A stretch of 64,000 nt of DNA from Pseudomonas hunanensis (GTDB lineage Bacteria; Pseudomonadota; Gammaproteobacteria; Pseudomonadales; Pseudomonadaceae). This document shows, piece after piece, positions 1-8,178 of this stretch (its first letter is position 1; every line of letters begins with the position of its first letter). The translations under genes were made by a program, and so were the position numbers. The notes under the pieces are model-generated. The model searched no databases, was not told the origin of the DNA, and was given only the letters and a program-made list of their open reading frames with translations. The DNA is taken from contig NZ_QJRC01000088.1 of assembly GCF_013393325.1 (NCBI RefSeq), positions 124,001 to 188,000 on the forward strand, in the 5' to 3' direction.

Positions 1-1073
1 TACGCCAGGCCTTGCTCGCGCATCTGCGCCAGGTCGTCCGGGAATTCGGCAAAGGTTGCCGTCAGCAGCGCCATGTAGCGCTCGGCATTGGCCTCGGCCG
101 GTGCGCCACCCAACGCGGCGCGGGTAGCGTCGAGCAGTTTGTCGTACAGCTGGCGGCCTTTCGGCGTCAGCGCCGCGCCGCGTTGCTCGATCTCGCCAAA
201 GCGCGCGGTGTGGCTGCCTTCGCTACCTTGCTGGTCGCTGAACGCGACCCTTTCCTGCAGGGCCTTGAAGCTGGTCTGGCGCAGCAGGATCGGGTGGCGA
301 CGAGTGGGCGGGCCTTCGACCACGGCCTTTGGCGGGATGCCCTTGGCCGGCATGCCGACCTGGATTGCATCGATGTCCAGGGTACGCGGCGTGAGGTGGT
401 TGATGTGCGGGCCCTTGAAGGCCACCACATCGGCGATCAGGCGATGCTGGTCGTGCAACTGCTGGTATTGCTCGGCTGTGACGGTGGCGTCATGGTGCCA
501 GCGGAAAGTGTGCAGGGCTTCTTGCACGAAGGCTTCGGCATCCGCTGCGTTAAGGCCGCCATCACGTTCGCACTGGGCGATCAGCTCGAGGGCACGGGCG
601 GTGAAGATCTGGCGTTTGGCCAGAATGCTCTGGGCCAACTCGCGCAGCTGCGGGTTGTCGATCAGCTCCAGGCGCAGCAGCGAGGTGAATACACGGAACG
701 GGCTGACGTGCAGCGCCTGCTCGTGCACCGCACGGAAGGCAGTGGAGTGCACCGGCACGCCGGCAGAGCTGAGGTCGTAGTAGCCGACCGGCTGCATGCC
801 CATGACCGCGAACAGGCGCGCGATGGTGGCCAGTTCTTCAGCGGTGCCCACACGGATGGCGCCGTGGCGCTCCTGGTCCAGGCGTTCGATTTCGCCGGTC
901 CAGCGCAGGGCCTCGGCAACCTCGGGTTGCTGGGCCATGACCTGCTGGTTGATTTCGCTCACCAGCTCCAGCAGCGTGCCGTACAGCGGCACTTCCTGTT
1001 TGTACATGAGCGACATGGCGGCAGAGAACTGCGCGCGGATGCTGTCTGGGCTGACGAAATCGTGGGCGGGCAT
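1..1073 (-). CDS. hglS: 2-oxoadipate dioxygenase/decarboxylase HglS (partial, C-terminus beyond window)
   Basis: Non-heme iron enzyme that converts 2-oxoadipate to D-2-hydroxyglutarate in the aminoadipate branch of lysine catabolism (DUF1338/VOC fold). The frame opens at an ATG at 1073 (MPAHDFVSPDS) and runs off the left edge after about 357 residues; the full protein is about 460. The residues reported for the P. putida enzyme fall at their published numbers: metal ligands His70, His226 (in GPHINHLTPR) and Glu294, and substrate-binding Arg74. This confirms both identity and start. It lies downstream of the LysR gene on the same strand and next to amaB/amaA, which make its precursor. Cytoplasmic. 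Confidence 0.93.
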   Translation of the reverse strand, partial: MPAHDFVSPDSIRAQFSAAMSLMYKQEVPLYGTLLELVSEINQQVMAQQPEVAEALRWTGEIERLDQERHGAIRVGTAEELATIARLFAVMGMQPVGYYDLSSAGVPVHSTAFRAVHEQALHVSPFRVFTSLLRLELIDNPQLRELAQSILAKRQIFTARALELIAQCERDGGLNAADAEAFVQEALHTFRWHHDATVTAEQYQQLHDQHRLIADVVAFKGPHINHLTPRTLDIDAIQVGMPAKGIPPKAVVEGPPTRRHPILLRQTSFKALQERVAFSDQQGSEGSHTARFGEIEQRGAALTPKGRQLYDKLLDATRAALGGAPAEANAERYMALLTATFAEFPDDLAQMREQGLA

Positions 1074-1178
1074 CGCTAGCTTCCTGGTTGGGTTCGGACG
1101 CTTACATGAAAGCTGGGAATGCACTTGGCTCACAAGCGAAAAAAAGTGAGTGTGTCATTCCTTTTTTGATCGACCTTC

Positions 1179-1260
1179 AGGGCCCTTTCGCGGGTAAACC
1201 CGCTCCCGCAGTGGCTGCGCAACGCCCTTGTGGGAGCGGATTTACCCGCGAAGAGGCCCT
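1179..1260. repeat. REP pair (inverted REP doublet)
   Basis: Two REP units face each other: GGCCCTTTCGCGGGTAAACC at the left and its near complement ending AAGAGGCCCT at the right, each with an internal CGCGGGTAAACCCGC-type palindrome. The doublet touches the stop codon of the LysR gene and probably limits read-through into hglS. Confidence 0.8.
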
Positions 1261-2150
1261 CAAGCCTGAAGCTGCTCGTGAATCCATTCCACCAACGCCC
1301 GCACCTTGGGCACCTCCGCCGCATGCTCGGCATACGCCAGGTAATGCGCCCCGGCACTGCGCATCGCATGGTTCCACGGCACCACCAGGCTCCCGTCCGC
1401 CAGTTCCTTCGCCGCCAGGTAACGCGGCACCAGCGCCACGCCGCACCCGGCCTGTGCCGCGCTCAACGCCATATAGAACGTATCGAAGCGCGGCCCGTGA
1501 TAGGCGCTGACGCTCTGCAAGCCCAGCTCCTGGAACCACTCATGCCACGCTTCCGGCCGCGACGTGCTTTGCAGCAGCACCAGGTCGGCAAGCTCTGCGG
1601 CATCGCCCAGCGTGCGCCCGGCCAGCAGCTCCGGCGCGCACACCGGTACCACCTCTTCGCGGAACAGCTCCACGCAGGTGGCCCCCGGCCACGTGCCCTG
1701 GCCATAGAAGAACACCACGTCAGCCGAACCCTGCAGCAAGGCGAACGGCTCCATCTCGTTGCGGATGTCCAGGTGGATATTGCTGTGCCGTTTGCCAAAG
1801 CCCTTCAGGTGCGGGATCAACCAGCGCACGCCAAAACTCGGTTGCGTGGCTACCTTCAATATCTCGGTCTGCTCGCCATAAGTGAGCACGTAGCGGCTGG
1901 ACATATCCACCTGGGTGAGGATCTTGTTGACCTCGGCCAGGTACAGGCTTCCGGCCGGGGTCAGCTGCAGGCGCCGGCGGATGCGCAGGAACAGGTGGTG
2001 GCGCAGCATGTCTTCAAGCTGCGCCACCTGCTTGCTGACCGCGCTCTGGGTCAGGTGCAGCTCTTCGGCGGCACGGGTAAAGCTCAAGTGGCGGGCTGCA
2101 GCTTCAAAGCACTGCAGGGCGGTCATGGAAGGCACCAGGCGTTTGGACAT
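1260..2150 (-). CDS. LysR-family transcriptional regulator of the lysine/pipecolate locus
   Basis: About 296 residues with a typical LysR helix-turn-helix at the N-terminus (TALQCFEAAARHLSFTRAAE, then LTQSAVSKQVAQLE) and a periplasmic-binding-protein-like effector domain. The opening MSKRLVPSMTALQCFEAAA resembles the GcvA subgroup. I chose ATG 2150; an in-frame start at 2174 would put the upstream palindrome at 2170-2190 partly inside the gene. It is divergent from amaB and upstream of hglS, so regulation of this pathway by a lysine-derived effector is likely but inferred. Confidence 0.85.
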   Translation of the reverse strand: MSKRLVPSMTALQCFEAAARHLSFTRAAEELHLTQSAVSKQVAQLEDMLRHHLFLRIRRRLQLTPAGSLYLAEVNKILTQVDMSSRYVLTYGEQTEILKVATQPSFGVRWLIPHLKGFGKRHSNIHLDIRNEMEPFALLQGSADVVFFYGQGTWPGATCVELFREEVVPVCAPELLAGRTLGDAAELADLVLLQSTSRPEAWHEWFQELGLQSVSAYHGPRFDTFYMALSAAQAGCGVALVPRYLAAKELADGSLVVPWNHAMRSAGAHYLAYAEHAAEVPKVRALVEWIHEQLQA

Positions 2151-2169
2151 AGCGGTCTCTGCGGCTCGA

Positions 2170-2190
2170 ATCATTACCTGGTGGAATGAT
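2170..2190. promoter_or_regulatory. Candidate LysR operator between the regulator gene and amaB
   Basis: A perfect 6-bp inverted repeat, ATCATT-N9-AATGAT, contains the T-N11-A spacing typical of LysR-type boxes. It sits about 20 bp upstream of the regulator's ATG and about 100 bp upstream of amaB. It could serve both autoregulation and control of amaB. Confidence 0.45.
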
Positions 2191-2286
2191 ATGCGGAATA
2201 AAGGTCGTTTGTTGTACCTATGTGATCGGATTAATACTGATCCCCATCAATTTTCCACCCCATCACCCGATGTAGGAGAAGCACTA

Positions 2287-3777
2287 ATGGTTGCTGGATT
2301 GCTCGAGCGCCTTGGCGTTGCCGCCGAGGCTTACACCCAGGGCGACTACCCTGTTCACACGCCGATCGACGGCAGCCAGATCGCCTCGGTGAAACTGCTC
2401 GGCAAGGCCGAGACCATCGCCCGCATCGATCAGGCCCAAAGCGCCTTCGACGCCTGGCGCACTGTGCCGGCCCCGCGCCGTGGCGAATTGGTACGCCTGT
2501 TCGGCGAAGTGCTGCGCGAGCACAAGGCCGACCTGGGCGAGCTGGTTTCGATCGAAGCCGGCAAGATCACTCAGGAAGGCCTGGGTGAAGTGCAGGAAAT
2601 GATCGACATCTGCGACTTCGCCGTGGGCCTGTCGCGCCAGCTGTACGGCCTGACCATCGCCTCCGAGCGCCCAGGCCACCACATGCGCGAAACCTGGCAC
2701 CCGCTGGGCGTGGTTGGCGTCATCAGCGCCTTCAACTTCCCGGTCGCGGTATGGGCCTGGAACACCGCGCTGGCCCTGGTGGCCGGTAACTCGGTAGTGT
2801 GGAAGCCGTCCGAGAAGACCCCGCTGACCGCCCTGGCCTGCCAGGCGCTGTTCGAAAAAGCCCTGAAAGCCTTTGGCGACGCCCCGGCTGGCCTGGCGCA
2901 ACTGGTGATCGGCGGCCGTGAAGCCGGCGAAGCCATGGTCGATGACCCGCGTGTCCCGCTGGTCAGCGCCACCGGCAGCACCCGCATGGGGCGCGAAGTC
3001 GGCCCACGTGTGGCCGCCCGCTTTGGCCGCAGCATCCTGGAACTGGGTGGCAACAACGCCATGATCCTGGCCCCGAGCGCGGACCTGGACCTGGCCGTGC
3101 GCGGCATCCTGTTCTCCGCTGTCGGCACCGCCGGCCAGCGTTGCACCACGCTGCGTCGCCTGATCGTGCACCGCTCGATCAAGGACGAAGTGGTTGCCCG
3201 CGTCAAAGCCGCCTACGGCAAAGTGCGCATTGGTGACCCGCGCAAGGACAACCTGGTAGGCCCGCTGATCGACAAACTGTCGTTCGACGCCATGCAAGGC
3301 GCGCTGGCCAAGGCCCGCGACGAAGGTGGCCAGGTGTTTGGTGGCGAGCGTCAGCTGGCCGACCAGTACCCGAACGCCTACTACGTCTCGCCAGCCATTG
3401 CCGAAATGCCGGCGCAAAGCGATGTGGTGCGCCACGAAACCTTCGCCCCGATCCTGTACGTGCTGGCTTATGACGACTTCGAAGAGGCCCTGCGCCTGAA
3501 CAACGAAGTGCCACAAGGCCTGTCGTCGTGCATCTTCACCACCGACATTCGCGAAGCCGAGCGCTTCCAGAGTGCTTCGGGCAGCGACTGCGGCATCGCC
3601 AACGTCAACATCGGCACCAGCGGCGCCGAGATCGGCGGTGCGTTCGGTGGCGAGAAGGAAACCGGTGGTGGCCGTGAGTCGGGTTCGGATGCCTGGAAGG
3701 GCTACATGCGTCGTCAGACCAACACCGTGAACTATTCGCGTGAGCTGCCGCTGGCACAGGGTATCGTGTTCGACTGA
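2287..3777 (+). CDS. amaB: Delta1-piperideine-6-carboxylate dehydrogenase AmaB
   Basis: NAD(P)+-dependent aldehyde dehydrogenase of 496 residues. It oxidises 2-aminoadipate semialdehyde (the open form of piperideine-6-carboxylate) to 2-aminoadipate. Family residues are present: Asn150 in SAFNFP, Lys173 in WKPSEKTP, general base Glu252 in LELGGNN and nucleophile Cys286 in GQRCTT. The frame is open further upstream, but ATG 2287 follows GTAGGAGAAG at normal spacing and matches the family start. The neighbour amaA supplies its substrate. Cytoplasmic. Confidence 0.92.
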   Translation: MVAGLLERLGVAAEAYTQGDYPVHTPIDGSQIASVKLLGKAETIARIDQAQSAFDAWRTVPAPRRGELVRLFGEVLREHKADLGELVSIEAGKITQEGLGEVQEMIDICDFAVGLSRQLYGLTIASERPGHHMRETWHPLGVVGVISAFNFPVAVWAWNTALALVAGNSVVWKPSEKTPLTALACQALFEKALKAFGDAPAGLAQLVIGGREAGEAMVDDPRVPLVSATGSTRMGREVGPRVAARFGRSILELGGNNAMILAPSADLDLAVRGILFSAVGTAGQRCTTLRRLIVHRSIKDEVVARVKAAYGKVRIGDPRKDNLVGPLIDKLSFDAMQGALAKARDEGGQVFGGERQLADQYPNAYYVSPAIAEMPAQSDVVRHETFAPILYVLAYDDFEEALRLNNEVPQGLSSCIFTTDIREAERFQSASGSDCGIANVNIGTSGAEIGGAFGGEKETGGGRESGSDAWKGYMRRQTNTVNYSRELPLAQGIVFD

Positions 3778-3793
3778 TGGTTTGATGCTGCAT

Positions 3794-3920
3794 GGCCGGG
3801 GGCTATGCCCCCGGTTCGCGGGTGAACCCGCTCCCACAGGGACAACACAGCTTTCGGAACCTGTGATGTCCCTGTGGGAGCGGGTTCACCCGCGAATGGG
3901 CCGCAAAACGGCCCCAATAA
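3794..3920. repeat. REP doublet with terminator-like hairpins between amaB and amaA
   Basis: A GCCGGGGGCTATGCCCCCGG hairpin is followed by two inverted REP units, GGTTCGCGGGTGAACCCGCT at 3812 and its mirror image to about 3900, and a small GGGCCGCAAAACGGCCC hairpin. The array fills most of the 187-bp amaB-amaA gap and probably lowers read-through or stabilises the amaB message. Confidence 0.8.
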
Positions 3921-3964
3921 ACCAGATGCACCTGCAATAAGAACAACACTGCTGGAGCCGGGCC

Positions 3965-5251
3965 ATGTCCGAACTGCGTCAAGAATGCTTGTGGGAATTC
4001 GTCAGCAAACCGAGCGTTGCCGCCCAGGCCCTGGCCGGTGAGCACAAGGCCGATGTCTGCGTGATCGGCGGCGGTATCACCGGTCTGTCGGCAGCCATCC
4101 ATCTGCTCGAACAGGGCAAGTCGGTGATCTTGCTGGAGGCGTGGAAGATCGGCCACGGTGGTTCCGGGCGCAACGTCGGCCTGGTCAACGCTGGCACCTG
4201 GATCCGCCCCGACGACGTCGAGGCCACCCTCGGCCAGAAGCAAGGCAGCCGCCTGAACAAGGTGCTTGGCGAAGCCCCGGCTGAAGTGTTCGCCATGATC
4301 GAACGCCTTGGCATCGACTGCCAGGCCCAGCACAAAGGCACGCTGCACATGGCGCATAACGCCACGGGCATCGCCGACCTCGAAGCCCGCCACGAACAAT
4401 GGCGCCGCCGTGGTGCCGACGTCGAGCTGCTGACCGGCGCCCAATGCCAGGAATACTGCGGCACCAACAAGATCTCTGCCGCGCTGCTCGACCGCCGCGC
4501 CGGCACCATCAACCCGATGGGCTACACTCAGGGCCTGGCCGCCGCCGTGGCCCGCCTGGGCGGCAAGCTGTTCCAGCAGTCTTCGGTCGAAGGCCTGGAG
4601 CGTGACGGCGATGCTTGGCGGGTGAAGACTGCGCGGGGTTCGGTGCGCGCCGACAAGGTGGTGATTTCCACTGGTGCCTACACCGAAGGCGACTGGAGCA
4701 ACCTGCAGAAGCAGTTTTTCCGCGGTTACTACTACCAGGTGGCTTCCAAGCCTTTGCAAGGCGCAGCCGCCGACAAGGTGCTGCCGCATGGCCAGGGCTC
4801 GTGGGACACCCGCACCGTGCTCAGCAGCATCCGCCGCGACGACCAGGGCCGCCTGTTGCTCGGCAGCCTGGGCCGGGTCGACAACAAGCCAGCGTGGTTC
4901 GTGCGCAGCTGGGCGGACCGGATCCAGAGCCACTACTACCCGGAACTGGGCAAGGTCGAGTGGGAAATGCACTGGACCGGTTGCATCGACTTCACCCCCG
5001 ACCACCTGATGCGCCTGTTCGAGCCGGCGCCGGGGCTGGTGGCGGTGACGGGGTACAACGGGCGGGGCAATACCACGGGCACCGTGATCGGTCGGGCATT
5101 TGCCGAGTTTTTGCTGAAAGGGGAAGCGGACAGCCTGCCGATTCCGTTTTCGCCCATGAGCGGGGTGAGTGCGCCTTCATTGCGCACCGCGTTCTATGAG
5201 TCCGGCTTCTCGCTGTACCACGCGGGGCAATGCTTGAGAGTTGTGCTGTAA
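3965..5251 (+). CDS. amaA: L-pipecolate oxidase AmaA (FAD-dependent)
   Basis: FAD-dependent amine oxidoreductase of the DAO/GlpD-like family, 428 residues. In P. putida this enzyme oxidises L-pipecolate to Delta1-piperideine-6-carboxylate. The dinucleotide-binding motif is at residues 32-49 (CVIGGGITGLSAAIHLLEQG), followed by SGRNVGLVNAG and a C-terminal FAD-contact region around TGYNGRGNTTGT. A ribosome binding site (CTGGAG) precedes ATG 3965. It lies 187 bp after amaB, separated by REP elements. The adjacency amaB-amaA next to hglS is what fixes the substrate; by fold alone it could be another amino acid oxidase. Confidence 0.88.
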   Translation: MSELRQECLWEFVSKPSVAAQALAGEHKADVCVIGGGITGLSAAIHLLEQGKSVILLEAWKIGHGGSGRNVGLVNAGTWIRPDDVEATLGQKQGSRLNKVLGEAPAEVFAMIERLGIDCQAQHKGTLHMAHNATGIADLEARHEQWRRRGADVELLTGAQCQEYCGTNKISAALLDRRAGTINPMGYTQGLAAAVARLGGKLFQQSSVEGLERDGDAWRVKTARGSVRADKVVISTGAYTEGDWSNLQKQFFRGYYYQVASKPLQGAAADKVLPHGQGSWDTRTVLSSIRRDDQGRLLLGSLGRVDNKPAWFVRSWADRIQSHYYPELGKVEWEMHWTGCIDFTPDHLMRLFEPAPGLVAVTGYNGRGNTTGTVIGRAFAEFLLKGEADSLPIPFSPMSGVSAPSLRTAFYESGFSLYHAGQCLRVVL

Positions 5252-5256
5252 GCATT

Positions 5257-5288
5257 GGCCTCTTCGCGGGTGAACCCGCGAAGAGGCC
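5257..5288. repeat. Single REP palindrome between convergent genes
   Basis: A near-perfect inverted repeat, GGCCTCTTCGCGGG / CCCGCGAAGAGGCC, with a short loop lies exactly between the ends of amaA and the mechanosensitive channel gene. It may act as a two-way terminator, although it has no T-tract. Confidence 0.75.
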
Positions 5289-5297
5289 AGTTCCGGC

Positions 5298-6725
5298 TTA
5301 CTTGTGTAACCAGCTGAGGAAGCCGCCTTTCTTGATCAGGGCCGGCTTCTGCAGCAACAACGACTCGCGGTTCTGCCGCCGAAACCGCTGCAACTTGCTC
5401 AACGCCGTCTGCACTTCGCCACGCTGCTGCAGGCAGCTCTTCACCTGTTCCTTGTCGATGCGGTACAGCACGCAGCTGGTCAGCGTGCGGAACTCGGCCA
5501 GCGAATCGTCTTCGTCGATGATGCCCTCGATCCCCAGCACTTCACCCGGCCCCATGCGCCCGGCTTCCAGCAGTTTGTCGCCATCGCGCACCGACGCCGA
5601 TACCACCCCGCTGCCAATCACCAGCAAATGATCTGAATGCTCGCCAACCCCCAGGATCACCTGGTCCGGCAGGTACTCCACTGCGGTCATGCGCTGGCTC
5701 AAGGCGTCTCGCTCTTCATCGCTCAGCGAGCGGAACACGCGGACCTCGTCCAGCACTTCGCGCTGGCGGCTGCGCGGCGGCACGGCCAGGTCGACGTTCC
5801 ACATCACTCCGCTGGCTTCCAGATGCCGGTGCGCCAGGTCGAACAGCTGGTTGCGCGCGTCACCCTTGGCGCCCATATCGGCCACGAAGCCACTGGCCTC
5901 GTACTCCACTGACTCCAGCGTCGAGGCCTTCACCGTTACTTTCGGTTTTGGGGTGGCAAGAATGGCACTGACGCCTTGCAAGGCCTTTTCCAGCGCGTCG
6001 AACACCCGCTTGGGGCGCACCTTGGCCGGCACCACCACGCTGATCGTGACCCCATGCACATCGGCCGGGCGGCTGTGGTTGAGCAGCCGTGCCTTGGCCG
6101 CCACCGAGTTGGGGATTACCGCCAAACTGCCGCTGCCGGTGAGCAAGCGGGTGGCGCGCCAGTCGATGTCCAGCACCTTGCCTTCGGTGCCGTCGATAGA
6201 GATGGAATCGCCGATCTGGTAGGGCCGCGTGGTGTTCAGCACGATGCCGCTGAACACGTCAGCCAGGGTGCTCTGCAACGCCAGGCCAATGACGATGGCC
6301 ATCACCCCGGAGGTGGCCAGCAGGCCCTTCACCGGCAGCTGCATCACATAGCCTGCGGCAGCCACCACGGCGGCCAGGAAGATCAACGCCCCCAGCACAT
6401 CCTGCAGCAACCGCCCGCCATGGCTGCCACGGGCTACCAGCAACAGGCCGAACACCACGGTCACCGTGCGTGCGCCAAACAGCCACCAGCCGATCGCCAG
6501 TACCGTGGCCATCAGGTTGCGCGAGACATCGTCGGGCCAGGGTGGCGGCTGCAGCGGGCTCATGCCGGCGGCCACCAGTACCGAACTGAACAGCAGGAAT
6601 ATCACCAGCCGCGTGCCGATGCGCCAGGCTCGGCGCTGCATGGGGATGGCTTGCCAGAGCACGAGGTCGAGCAGGATCAGGGCGGTACCGAGCAACAACG
6701 GGGATGACTGGATGAACGCCAGCAT
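5298..6725 (-). CDS. MscS-family mechanosensitive channel with C-terminal cyclic nucleotide-binding-like domain
   Basis: Inner-membrane protein of about 475 residues. Several N-terminal membrane segments (from MLAFIQSSPLLLGTALILLD) lead into an MscS core (TSGVMAIVIGLALQSTLADV, then GIVLNTTRPYQIGDSISIDG). The last ~150 residues form a cNMP-binding-like beta domain (GPGEVLGIEGIIDEDDSLAE). This layout matches the bCNG group of MscS homologues, where ligand rather than tension may gate the pore. The frame stays open to 6857, but the start at 6725 opens directly into the first membrane helix and leaves the upstream promoter region free. It converges with amaA. Confidence 0.85.
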   Translation of the reverse strand: MLAFIQSSPLLLGTALILLDLVLWQAIPMQRRAWRIGTRLVIFLLFSSVLVAAGMSPLQPPPWPDDVSRNLMATVLAIGWWLFGARTVTVVFGLLLVARGSHGGRLLQDVLGALIFLAAVVAAAGYVMQLPVKGLLATSGVMAIVIGLALQSTLADVFSGIVLNTTRPYQIGDSISIDGTEGKVLDIDWRATRLLTGSGSLAVIPNSVAAKARLLNHSRPADVHGVTISVVVPAKVRPKRVFDALEKALQGVSAILATPKPKVTVKASTLESVEYEASGFVADMGAKGDARNQLFDLAHRHLEASGVMWNVDLAVPPRSRQREVLDEVRVFRSLSDEERDALSQRMTAVEYLPDQVILGVGEHSDHLLVIGSGVVSASVRDGDKLLEAGRMGPGEVLGIEGIIDEDDSLAEFRTLTSCVLYRIDKEQVKSCLQQRGEVQTALSKLQRFRRQNRESLLLQKPALIKKGGFLSWLHK

Positions 6726-6829
6726 GGTGGTCTCGGGGTGAGGGGAGGGCTGTGGGTAGTAATAGAGCAGGTTTGCAGGGCAGGCAATGGCAGCCCGCGA
6801 AGAGGCCAGCAAAATCAACGCCAATCTAT

Positions 6830-6847
6830 CGTTCCTAAAACAGAACG
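6830..6847. promoter_or_regulatory. LysR-type operator upstream of ycaC copy 1
   Basis: The palindrome CGTTC-N8-GAACG includes a T-N11-A core. The same palindrome with the same arm sequence and spacer length occurs at 11154-11171 before the second ycaC copy. A conserved TAATCT (6892-6897), a possible -10, lies 62 bp from its left end in both promoters. Confidence 0.6.
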
Positions 6848-6901
6848 TTAAAGCCAAAAACCACCATCTACCGCTCCAAAGGTCCTGGTTTTAATCTTCA
6901 A

Positions 6902-6920
6902 CCATCAACGCGAAACACCC
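6902..6920 (+). repeat. 19-nt block shared by both ycaC 5' regions
   Basis: CCATCAACGCGAAACACCC is identical at 6902-6920 and 11226-11244, in both cases 72 bp from the left end of the CGTTC-N8-GAACG palindrome. It lies in the probable 5' untranslated region. Confidence 0.6.
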
Positions 6921-6957
6921 TACTTACTGAAAATCAAAACCATCAGGAGCTGCCACC

Positions 6958-7587
6958 ATGACCCACTTCAAATACAACCGCCTGAACAAAGACGACGCCG
7001 CCGTACTGCTGGTCGACCACCAGGCAGGCCTGCTGTCCCTGGTCCGCGATATCGAACCCGACGCATTCAAGAACAACGTGCTGGCCCTGGCTGACCTGGC
7101 CAAGTTCTTCAACCTGCCGACCATCCTCACCACCAGCTTCGAGCAAGGCCCCAACGGCCCGCTGGTGCCAGAACTGAAAGCCCTGTTCCCGGACGCCCCG
7201 TACATCGCCCGCCCAGGCCAGATCAACGCCTGGGACAACGAAGACTTCGTCAAGGCCGTGAAGGCCACCGGCAAGAAGCAGCTGATCATCGCCGGCGTCG
7301 TGACCGAAGTGTGTGTTGCCTTCCCGGCCCTGGCGGCACTGGAGGAAGAGTTCGAAGTGTTCGTGGTGACCGATGCCTCCGGGACCTTCAACGCCATGAC
7401 CCGTGACGCCGCCCATGACCGCATGAGCCGGGCCGGTGCGCAGCTGATGACCTGGTTCGGCGTGGCCTGTGAGCTGCACCGCGACTGGCGCAACGACATC
7501 GAAGGCCTGGCCGCGCTGTGCTCCAACCACATCCCGGACTACCGCAACCTGATGACTAGCTACAACGCCTTCAACGCCGGCAAGTAA
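6958..7587 (+). CDS. ycaC: YcaC-like isochorismatase-family hydrolase (copy 1)
   Basis: Cysteine hydrolase-fold protein of 209 residues, very close to E. coli YcaC over its whole length (AAVLLVDHQAGLLSLVRDIE, NINAWD-type motif, AGVVTEVCVAFPAL, FGVACELHRDWRND). Asp20 and Cys119 line up with the catalytic Asp and nucleophilic Cys; the third position, commonly Lys in the superfamily, appears to be Arg85, as in YcaC itself. The substrate is unknown. AGGAG lies before ATG 6958. A second copy at 11285 is nearly identical, and both promoters carry the same palindrome. Confidence 0.88.
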   Translation: MTHFKYNRLNKDDAAVLLVDHQAGLLSLVRDIEPDAFKNNVLALADLAKFFNLPTILTTSFEQGPNGPLVPELKALFPDAPYIARPGQINAWDNEDFVKAVKATGKKQLIIAGVVTEVCVAFPALAALEEEFEVFVVTDASGTFNAMTRDAAHDRMSRAGAQLMTWFGVACELHRDWRNDIEGLAALCSNHIPDYRNLMTSYNAFNAGK

Positions 7588-7598
7588 GCCAACCTTTC

Positions 7599-7622
7599 CG
7601 GGCACCCCCAGGCGGTGCCCGG
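7599..7622 (+). terminator. Hairpin after ycaC copy 1
   Basis: Inverted repeat CCGGGCAC / GTGCCCGG 12 bases after the stop codon. There is no U-tract, so it is a weak or Rho-assisted terminator at best. Confidence 0.4.
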
Positions 7623-7703
7623 CCAGGGCTGCATACCCATCCAATCCACCGCCCGTCCGCCGTTGCACAGTGGATGCGGGCAAGCTCATCCCAAGGAACG
7701 CCG

Positions 7704-8012
7704 ATGAACACCGCACTCCAAGACAACCGCGAAGTGGTGACCGTATGCCTTCAACACAAGGTGCTCGGTAGCCCAACGGGCGCCACGGTAGCGCAACCGC
7801 CGCGCTGGAAGCAGGCGCTGCTGACCTACCTGGTGATCTGCCCGATGACCATGGTCATTCCGCAACTGCTGGCGCCGCTGTTCGCACGCTTCCCGCAGTT
7901 GGGCGGCCCGATCACCGGCAACCTGGTCGTGAACCTGTTCGTCATCCTGCCCGTGGTGTTCTACATCATGCCTTGGGTAACCCGCCGCTGCGCCAATTGG
8001 CTGCGTGGGTGA
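7704..8012 (+). CDS. Small membrane protein resembling the C-terminal membrane tail of antibiotic biosynthesis monooxygenase-like proteins
   Basis: 102 residues: a soluble N-terminus of about 35 residues, then PPRWKQALLTYLVICPMTMV (first membrane helix) and NLVVNLFVILPVVFYIMPWV (second), ending in the basic TRRCANWLRG. The PPRWK..LLTYL and MPWVTRR pattern is what I know from the membrane tail of longer ABM-domain proteins, but the ferredoxin-like ABM domain is absent here. AAGGA precedes ATG 7704. It lies between ycaC copy 1 and the amidohydrolase on the same strand. Function unknown; the family link is from memory of the pattern and is tentative. Confidence 0.6.
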   Translation: MNTALQDNREVVTVCLQHKVLGSPTGATVAQPPRWKQALLTYLVICPMTMVIPQLLAPLFARFPQLGGPITGNLVVNLFVILPVVFYIMPWVTRRCANWLRG

Positions 8013-8178
8013 GCCGCGCCGTCTCGGGCTTGACCTCGAATGGGCAGCCTTGGCGGCACAAAATTTGATCAGGGCTAACCTTCTACAACCCATCGCACAG
8101 CCATCCAGGCCCTGACCCAGCACCAACCGGCATGCTCCACAGTTGCGCCTGCCACCGCACCCAGAGACGGAGAACATC

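Noticed and set aside
2284..3837. 517-codon frame opposite amaB
   Set aside because: It mirrors the codon pattern of amaB, has no recognisable motif, and crosses the REP doublet.
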